Assembly: GCA_014871665.1 (NCBI GenBank)
Contig: WGSL01000065.1
Location: 1-11,020, forward strand
DNA length: 11,020 nt
Direction of reading: 5' to 3'
Origin: Collinsella sp.
Lineage (GTDB): Bacteria; Actinomycetota; Coriobacteriia; Coriobacteriales; Coriobacteriaceae
Shown: positions 6,562 to 11,020 of the stretch, in pieces
Numbering within the stretch: the first letter of the stretch is position 1
How the letters are laid out: each line of letters begins with the position of its first letter
Program-made: the position numbers and the translations under genes
The notes under the pieces: model-generated
Databases searched by the model: none
Told to the model about the DNA's origin: nothing
Seen by the model: only the letters and a program-made list of their open reading frames with translations

Positions 6562-6595
6562 GCGCGCGAGCTCCCTTTGCCAGCACGGCATTACT

Positions 6596-6626
6596 CGACG
6601 GGCGCGACCGAGCGCCGCGCCCGTCG
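6596..6626 (+). other. Perfect 11-bp intercistronic hairpin between glgP and glgC
   Basis: CGACGGGCGCG (6596-6606) is the exact reverse complement of CGCGCCCGTCG (6616-6626), with a 9-nt loop. It is very GC-rich. No U run follows (CTAATGGG), so it is unlikely to be a complete intrinsic terminator. It could be a processing or 3'-protection element that sets different levels of glgBP and glgCDA messages, or a partial or Rho-linked terminator. Confidence 0.7.
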
Positions 6627-6666
6627 CTAATGGGTTTAGAAACATCGATGACAGAAGGAGAAATCG

Positions 6667-7815
6667 ATGAGTAAGAAAGAATGCATCGCGATGCTCCTCG
6701 CAGGAGGACAGGGCAGCCGATTGGGGGCACTCACCCAAAAGATCGCTAAGCCGGCGGTTAGCTTTGGTGGCAAGTTCCGCATTATCGACTTTTCGCTGTC
6801 CAACTGCTCCAACTCGGGCATCGACACGGTGGGCGTTCTGACGCAGTATCGCCCCTACCTGCTGCATGCCTATGTGGGCTCCGGCGAGGCTTGGGATCTG
6901 GACAGCCGCGACGGCGGCGTGTCGATCCTGCCGCCGTACGAGACGCAGACCGGCGGCGCCTGGTATGCGGGCACGGCCGACGCCATTACGCAGAACCTCG
7001 ACTATATCAAGGCCAACGACCCCAAGTACGTCCTGATTCTTTCGGGCGACCACCTGTATCGCATGGACTACCGCAAGATGCTCAAGACGCACATTGAGAA
7101 CAACGCCGACCTCACGGTGAGCGTTATGCCCGTGCCGTGGGAGGAGGCCAGCCGATTTGGCATCCTGACCACCGACCCCGAGGACGGCCGCATCACCAAG
7201 TTCACCGAGAAGCCCGATAAGCCCGATTCGAACCTCGCGTCCATGGGCATCTACATCTTCTCGGCCGACGTGCTGATCGAGGCGCTCGAGGAGGACGCTC
7301 TGGACCAGCGCTCGAGCCACGACTTTGGCAAGGACATCATCCCCAAGCTGCTCGGCGAGGGCAAGCGCCTGTACAGCTACGAGTTCCACGGCTTTTGGAA
7401 GGATGTTGGCACCATCGCCAGCTTCCACGAGACCTCGATGGACCTGCTGGGCAACAACCCCGAGTTCGATCTGTTCGACAAGCACTTCCCCATCATGTCC
7501 AACATCACCACGCGTCCGCCGCACTACATTGGACCGGACGGCCGTCTGGACGACTGCCTGGTCTCCAACGGCTGCAAGATCTACGGCACCGCTCGCCACT
7601 CGATCCTTTCGACCGACGTTATCATCGAGGAGCGCGCCGTGGTCGAGGACTCCGTGCTGCTGCCGGGTGCGCACGTTAAGAGCGGCGCGCACATCTGCCG
7701 CGCTATTTTGGGCGAGAACTCCACGGTCGAAGAGGGCGTGAAGCTCGGCTCTGTCGATACCACCAAGGATACGGCCGTCGTTGGAAATGACGTCGTTATC
7801 GGGAAGGGGGAATGA
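6667..7815 (+). CDS. glgC: Glucose-1-phosphate adenylyltransferase, catalytic subunit
   Basis: Makes ADP-glucose and diphosphate from ATP and glucose-1-phosphate, the committed step of bacterial glycogen synthesis. The 382-residue protein has an N-terminal nucleotidyltransferase domain with the phosphate loop GGQGSRL (13-19), K-P-A-V-S-F-G-G-K near 28-36, the GDHLYRMDY motif with D128 at the expected catalytic aspartate position, and F-T-E-K-P with K182 matching the glucose-1-phosphate-binding lysine of the E. coli enzyme (K195). The C-terminal third is a left-handed beta-helix with hexapeptide-like repeats from about residue 285. All key catalytic residues are retained, unlike GlgD next to it. 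GGAG lies upstream of the ATG at good spacing. The stop is 4 bp before glgD, so the two are likely translated together and form a mixed complex. Confidence 0.95.
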   Translation: MSKKECIAMLLAGGQGSRLGALTQKIAKPAVSFGGKFRIIDFSLSNCSNSGIDTVGVLTQYRPYLLHAYVGSGEAWDLDSRDGGVSILPPYETQTGGAWYAGTADAITQNLDYIKANDPKYVLILSGDHLYRMDYRKMLKTHIENNADLTVSVMPVPWEEASRFGILTTDPEDGRITKFTEKPDKPDSNLASMGIYIFSADVLIEALEEDALDQRSSHDFGKDIIPKLLGEGKRLYSYEFHGFWKDVGTIASFHETSMDLLGNNPEFDLFDKHFPIMSNITTRPPHYIGPDGRLDDCLVSNGCKIYGTARHSILSTDVIIEERAVVEDSVLLPGAHVKSGAHICRAILGENSTVEEGVKLGSVDTTKDTAVVGNDVVIGKGE

Positions 7816-7819
7816 TCCG

Positions 7820-8947
7820 ATGATCAATCGCAAGGCCATCGGTTATATCACCGCTAACTACTCTTCGACCTACGGCAGCGTGCTGCTCAAGGACCGCCCC
7901 CTCGCGTCCGTTCCGTTTTTGGGCCGCTACCGCCTGATCGACTTCCCGCTGTCCAACATGATGAATGCCGGCATCAAGACCGTCGGTGTCGTCATGCCGG
8001 GCAACTATCGCTCGCTGATCGACCATGTGAGCTCGGGCAAGGACTGGGGCCTGGACCGCAAGAAGGGCGGCCTGTTCATGGTGCCCGGCAACGCGTATGG
8101 CACCACCAAGGGCGGCATGCGCTTCCTGCTGCGCGACATCATTTCCAACAAGACGCTGTTCCAGCGCTCGGACAAGCCCTATGTCGTGATGATGGGCACC
8201 AACATCATCTTTAACATGGACCTCAACACCATCATCGAGGCGCACGAGAACTCCGGTGCCCAGATGACCGTGGTGTACTGCAAGGCCACGCGCAACGTCG
8301 ATGACGAGACCAAGCTGCAGATCAACGAGAACGGCCGCCTGACGGGCGTGAGCGCTGGCGTCGTGTACGGCGACAACGCCTCTATGGACTGCTGCATCGT
8401 CAACCGCGAGACGCTGCTCGAGATCATCGACCACTACCAGGCCGCCGACTATCTGGACCTGCTCGAGGCACTCCAGGGCGACTTTGGCAACATCGACGTG
8501 TGCAGCTACGAGTACAAGGGCGAGGTCGTGGGCGTGTTTAGCGAGAAGTCGCTGTATCGCCGCAGCATGGACCTGCTCGACCAGACCGTGGCCGACCAGC
8601 TCTTCGACCCCGAGCGCCCGATTCTGACCAAGGCCCACGACGTGCCGCCTTCGCGCTATGCGACCGGCAGCCACGCCTGCAACTCGATCATCTCGGCCGG
8701 CTGCATCATCAAGGGCACCGTGCGCAACTCGATCCTGTCGCGCGGCGTCGTGGTTGAGGAAGGCGCATCGGTGACCAACTCGATCATTAACCAGAGCTGC
8801 ATCATCAAGAGCGGCGCACGCGTCGAGAACGCCATCCTGGACAAGAACAACGTGGTTCCCACCAACACCGAGCTTCGCGGCACGCCCGAGAACATCCTGG
8901 TGCTGGGCAAGGCTCCGTTAACTTCCGACACCACCATCGTACGTTAA
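7820..8947 (+). CDS. glgD: GlgD, degenerate ADP-glucose pyrophosphorylase subunit (regulatory)
   Basis: Paralogue of GlgC, 375 residues, with the same fold: a nucleotidyltransferase-like domain, then a left-handed beta-helix from about residue 290. The catalytic signatures are lost. The GGxGxRL loop is replaced by A-N-Y-S-S-T-Y-G, the GDH aspartate position is G-T-N (T127), and there is no E-K-P motif where GlgC has K182. The segment R-Y-R-L-I-D-F-P-L-S-N is kept. In Firmicutes, GlgD of this type is inactive alone and raises the activity or changes the regulation of GlgC in a heterotetramer; the same role is inferred here. The start chosen is the ATG at 7820, with AAGGGGGAA upstream overlapping the end of glgC. 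An in-frame ATG at 7781 would overlap glgC by 35 bp and lacks a better site. Confidence 0.93.
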   Translation: MINRKAIGYITANYSSTYGSVLLKDRPLASVPFLGRYRLIDFPLSNMMNAGIKTVGVVMPGNYRSLIDHVSSGKDWGLDRKKGGLFMVPGNAYGTTKGGMRFLLRDIISNKTLFQRSDKPYVVMMGTNIIFNMDLNTIIEAHENSGAQMTVVYCKATRNVDDETKLQINENGRLTGVSAGVVYGDNASMDCCIVNRETLLEIIDHYQAADYLDLLEALQGDFGNIDVCSYEYKGEVVGVFSEKSLYRRSMDLLDQTVADQLFDPERPILTKAHDVPPSRYATGSHACNSIISAGCIIKGTVRNSILSRGVVVEEGASVTNSIINQSCIIKSGARVENAILDKNNVVPTNTELRGTPENILVLGKAPLTSDTTIVR

Positions 8948-8978
8948 CGTTGGCACCGCAACATCGCTCGTAACATGT

Positions 8979-9014
8979 AGAATAGCCGCCCGGTTCGCGC
9001 CTGGCGGCTATTCT
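8979..9014 (+). other. Perfect 12-bp hairpin between glgD and glgA
   Basis: AGAATAGCCGCC (8979-8990) and GGCGGCTATTCT (9003-9014) are exact reverse complements around a 12-nt loop. The 3' arm is followed by CGAATAAC, not a U tract. It ends 13 nt before the glgA ribosome site. It may separate glgCD and glgA messages by processing or partial termination. TAGAAT at 8978-8983 resembles a -10 box, but no -35 stands at normal spacing (TTGGCA at 8950-8955 is 22 bp away), so a glgA promoter is not called. Confidence 0.7.
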
Positions 9015-9037
9015 CGAATAACAACATGGGAGACAAT

Positions 9038-11020
9038 ATGGCTGATTCCAGCAAAAAGATGCAGATCGTGTTTGCCTCGGCCGAGTGCGCACCGTTTGTA
9101 AAGACCGGTGGCCTGGGCGACGTGGCGGGCTCGCTGCCCGCGGCGCTTGTACGCGCCGGCGCCGAAGTCATCGTGATGGTGCCCAAGTACGCCACCATCA
9201 AGGACGAGTACAAGGCGCAGATGGAGCACTTCTCCGATTTTTACGTGAGCCTGGGCTGGCGCAATGAGTACTGCGGACTCGAGAAGCTCGAGCACGACGG
9301 CGTCACCTATATGTTCATCGACAACGAGCGCTACTTTGCGCGCGACTATCCGTACGGCTTCTTTGACGACGGCGAGCGTTTTGCGTTCTTCTCTAAGGCC
9401 ATCACCGAGAGCCTGCAGCACCTGCCGGCCGGTTTTGAGTGTGACATCCTGCACTGTAACGACTGGCAGACGGCACTGGCGCCCGTGTTCTTGCGCGAGT
9501 TCTACCAGGGCCTGCCGCTGTATGACCGCGTCAAGACCGTGTTCTCGATCCACAACGTGGCGTTCCAGGGCCAGTTTAGCGACACCGTGATGGAGGACAT
9601 CCTGGGCGTGGCGCATATTCCGGCGGCCGCCTCGCAGCTGCGCTGCGACGCCTGCAGCATTAACTACATGCTGGGCGCGTTGCGCTATGCCGATGCCATT
9701 ACCACGGTGAGCCCCACCTATGCCAACGAGATCCAGACGCCCGAGTTTGGCGAGGGCCTGGACGGTGTGCTGCGCGAGCGTTCGTATGCGTTGCAGGGCA
9801 TTTTGAATGGCATCGACGTCGCGGGCTTTGACCCGGCGACCGACAAGCGCATTGCCGCCAACTACACGGTCGAAGACCGTTCCGGCAAGGCCGTGTGCAA
9901 GGCCAAGCTGCAGGAAGAGCTGGGGCTCGAGGTTCGCGACGACCGCCCGCTTATGGTGATGGTCACGCGCCTGACGCGCCAGAAGGGCATGGACCTGGTC
10001 ATGTATGCGCTCGACCGCATTCTGGCCGGCGGCGTGCAGGTGGCCGTGCTGGGCACCGGCGACCGCGACTACGAGGACGGTCTGCGCTACTTCCAGGACA
10101 AGTACCCGGGCACCATGGCCGCGCGTATCGAGTTCGATCCGGCGCTGTCGCAGCGCATGTATGCCGCCGCCGATATGTTCCTGATGCCGTCGAAGTTTGA
10201 GCCCTGCGGCCTGTCGCAGATCATCGCCATGCGCTACGGCACCCTGCCCATCGTGCGCGAGACCGGTGGTCTGAAGGACACCGTGATCCCGTATAACGAG
10301 TTTACCGGCGAGGGCACAGGATTCTCGTTTAGTAACTTTAACGGCGACGAGATGGGCGATGCGGTTTTCCGCGCGGCGCGTCTGTTCTGGGATAACCGTG
10401 AGGCGTGGGATCAGCTGGTCACGCAGGCCATGAGCCAGGACTTTAGCTGGACACGCTCGGCCGATAAGTATCTGGACCTGTACTTCTTTATGCACCCGGA
10501 GATTGAGAGGCCGGCGGCTGTTGTCGACGAGCCCGAGGCTGAGGAGAAGCCGGTTGAGGCTGAGCCCGTAAAGGCCGAGCCTGAGGTGAAGACTGAGGTT
10601 GCTCCTGAGGCAGAGGCCGAGGTCAAGCCCGCTGCAAAGCCCGCAGCTAAGAAGACCACGACCCGCAAGAGGACCGCCAAGAAGGCTACGACAACCAAGG
10701 CTGCCGCCACCAAGACCGCCGCAGCAAAGACGACTGCTGCCAAGGCAACGACCACGCGCAAGCGTACGACCGCCACTGCAAAGAAAGCCGCCGAAGCCGA
10801 GGCTGCTCCCGAGGTAATGGCTGAGGTCGCTGAGACCAAGCCGGCCGCTAAGGCTCCGGCCAAGACCACTGCCAAGAAGTCGACGGCGTCCAAGACCACG
10901 ACCGCCAAGAAGTCCACGGTCGCAAAGTCGACCAAGACCAAGGCCGCCACGACCAAAGCGGCCGCAAAGCCGGCCTCCAAAGTCGAGGAGACGCCCGGCG
11001 AGGCAAAGCCCACCGCCGAG
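9038..11020 (+). CDS. glgA: Glycogen synthase (GT5) with long charged Lys/Ala/Thr-rich tail; 3' end outside the window
   Basis: Adds glucose from ADP-glucose to the non-reducing ends of alpha-1,4-glucan. There are 661 codons without a stop up to the window edge. The core, residues 7 to about 491, matches the roughly 480-residue bacterial enzyme: KTGGLGDV (22-29, K22 for ADP-glucose), H-C-N-D-W-Q-T near 145, S-I-H-N-V-A-F-Q-G near 171, V-T-R-L-T-R-Q-K-G with R311 and K316, G-T-G-D near 345, and F-E-P-C-G-L with E388. From residue 492 onward at least 170 residues form an acidic then basic low-complexity tail not normal for the family. The ATG at 9038 has GGGAG five bases upstream; an in-frame ATG at 9026 lacks a site. 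It ends the visible operon as the polymer-forming step fed by GlgC/GlgD. Confidence 0.95.
   Translation, partial: MADSSKKMQIVFASAECAPFVKTGGLGDVAGSLPAALVRAGAEVIVMVPKYATIKDEYKAQMEHFSDFYVSLGWRNEYCGLEKLEHDGVTYMFIDNERYFARDYPYGFFDDGERFAFFSKAITESLQHLPAGFECDILHCNDWQTALAPVFLREFYQGLPLYDRVKTVFSIHNVAFQGQFSDTVMEDILGVAHIPAAASQLRCDACSINYMLGALRYADAITTVSPTYANEIQTPEFGEGLDGVLRERSYALQGILNGIDVAGFDPATDKRIAANYTVEDRSGKAVCKAKLQEELGLEVRDDRPLMVMVTRLTRQKGMDLVMYALDRILAGGVQVAVLGTGDRDYEDGLRYFQDKYPGTMAARIEFDPALSQRMYAAADMFLMPSKFEPCGLSQIIAMRYGTLPIVRETGGLKDTVIPYNEFTGEGTGFSFSNFNGDEMGDAVFRAARLFWDNREAWDQLVTQAMSQDFSWTRSADKYLDLYFFMHPEIERPAAVVDEPEAEEKPVEAEPVKAEPEVKTEVAPEAEAEVKPAAKPAAKKTTTRKRTAKKATTTKAAATKTAAAKTTAAKATTTRKRTTATAKKAAEAEAAPEVMAEVAETKPAAKAPAKTTAKKSTASKTTTAKKSTVAKSTKTKAATTKAAAKPASKVEETPGEAKPTAE
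10511..11020 (+). other. Region encoding the histone H1-like tail of GlgA (incomplete)
   Basis: Residues 492 to 661 and beyond. An acidic Glu/Pro/Ala block comes first (about 497-530), then a Lys/Ala/Thr block (about 534-583), a second short acidic block (about 584-602), and another Lys/Thr/Ala/Ser block to about 650, becoming mixed at the window end. The heptad TTTRKRT occurs twice, at 540-546 and 571-577, exactly 31 residues apart. The A-K-K-S-T unit also recurs. Cysteine, tryptophan and aromatic residues are absent, so the tail should be disordered. GCT and GCA codons for alanine look commoner than in the core. Confidence 0.88.

Noticed and set aside
4093..7839. A very long open frame (1248 codons) on the minus strand across glgP and glgC
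   Set aside because: It is antisense to two well-conserved genes, has a Val/Leu/Ala/Gly-rich composition without recognisable domains, and arises from the strong G/C third-position bias of the real genes.
8941..8950. Palindrome ACGTTAACGT spanning the glgD stop codon
   Set aside because: A 10-bp palindrome at the end of a coding region with no partner site or promoter nearby; probably chance.
9008..10495. 495-codon open frame on the minus strand inside glgA
   Set aside because: Shadow of glgA for the same reasons; the plus-strand protein has all GT5 motifs.
10650..10990. Repetitive DNA in the glgA tail considered as a CRISPR or tandem-repeat array
   Set aside because: Repeats are short, imperfect and in frame, and reflect the Lys/Ala/Thr-rich protein rather than a separate DNA element.

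Overview
The window looks like chromosomal DNA of a GC-rich actinobacterium of the class Coriobacteriia, most likely a Collinsella-type gut bacterium. Three things suggest this: strong G/C preference at third codon positions, an ADP-glucose glycogen operon with a Firmicutes-style GlgC/GlgD pair, and lysine/alanine-rich protein tails. The assignment is an inference from the sequence and was not checked against a database.

Left part, minus strand. The 5' two-thirds of a tRNA-Ala(GGC) gene (1-52, cut by the window edge) has its own near-consensus promoter at 66-94. To its right are a thiamine diphosphokinase gene (thiN, 123-773) and a HAD-family phosphatase gene (774-1463). Their coding regions abut exactly, so they form a two-gene operon read leftwards.

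Divergent control region, 1464-1809 (346 bases without a convincing gene). It holds a cluster of TGGTAAAAC / GTTTTACCA half-sites, two of them an inverted pair around a perfect TTGACA -35 box on the minus strand. An extended -10 promoter points right. A predicted transcript leader of about 200 nt carries several perfect inverted repeats, including a nested two-helix hairpin and a competing 7-bp helix. No intrinsic terminator is visible.

Right part, plus strand: a glycogen operon in the order glgB-glgP-glgC-glgD-glgA. GlgC makes ADP-glucose from glucose-1-phosphate and ATP, with a degenerate, probably regulatory, partner GlgD. GlgA polymerises ADP-glucose into alpha-1,4-glucan and GlgB adds alpha-1,6 branches. 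GlgP returns chain ends to glucose-1-phosphate. glgA runs off the right edge. Gaps are 93, 105, 4 and 90 bp. Each of the three large gaps holds a GC-rich hairpin without a U tract, which suggests processing or stability elements rather than terminators.

The most unusual feature is that GlgB and GlgA, the two enzymes that build the polymer, carry long histone H1-like Lys/Ala/Thr/Pro tails beyond complete catalytic cores (about 72 residues on GlgB, at least 170 on GlgA). They share a T-R-K-R motif. GlgP, GlgC and GlgD have no such tail. The tails could anchor the synthesis enzymes to a polyanion, to the nucleoid or to each other in the glycogen body. The other main lead is the structured glgB leader together with the divergent operator cluster.
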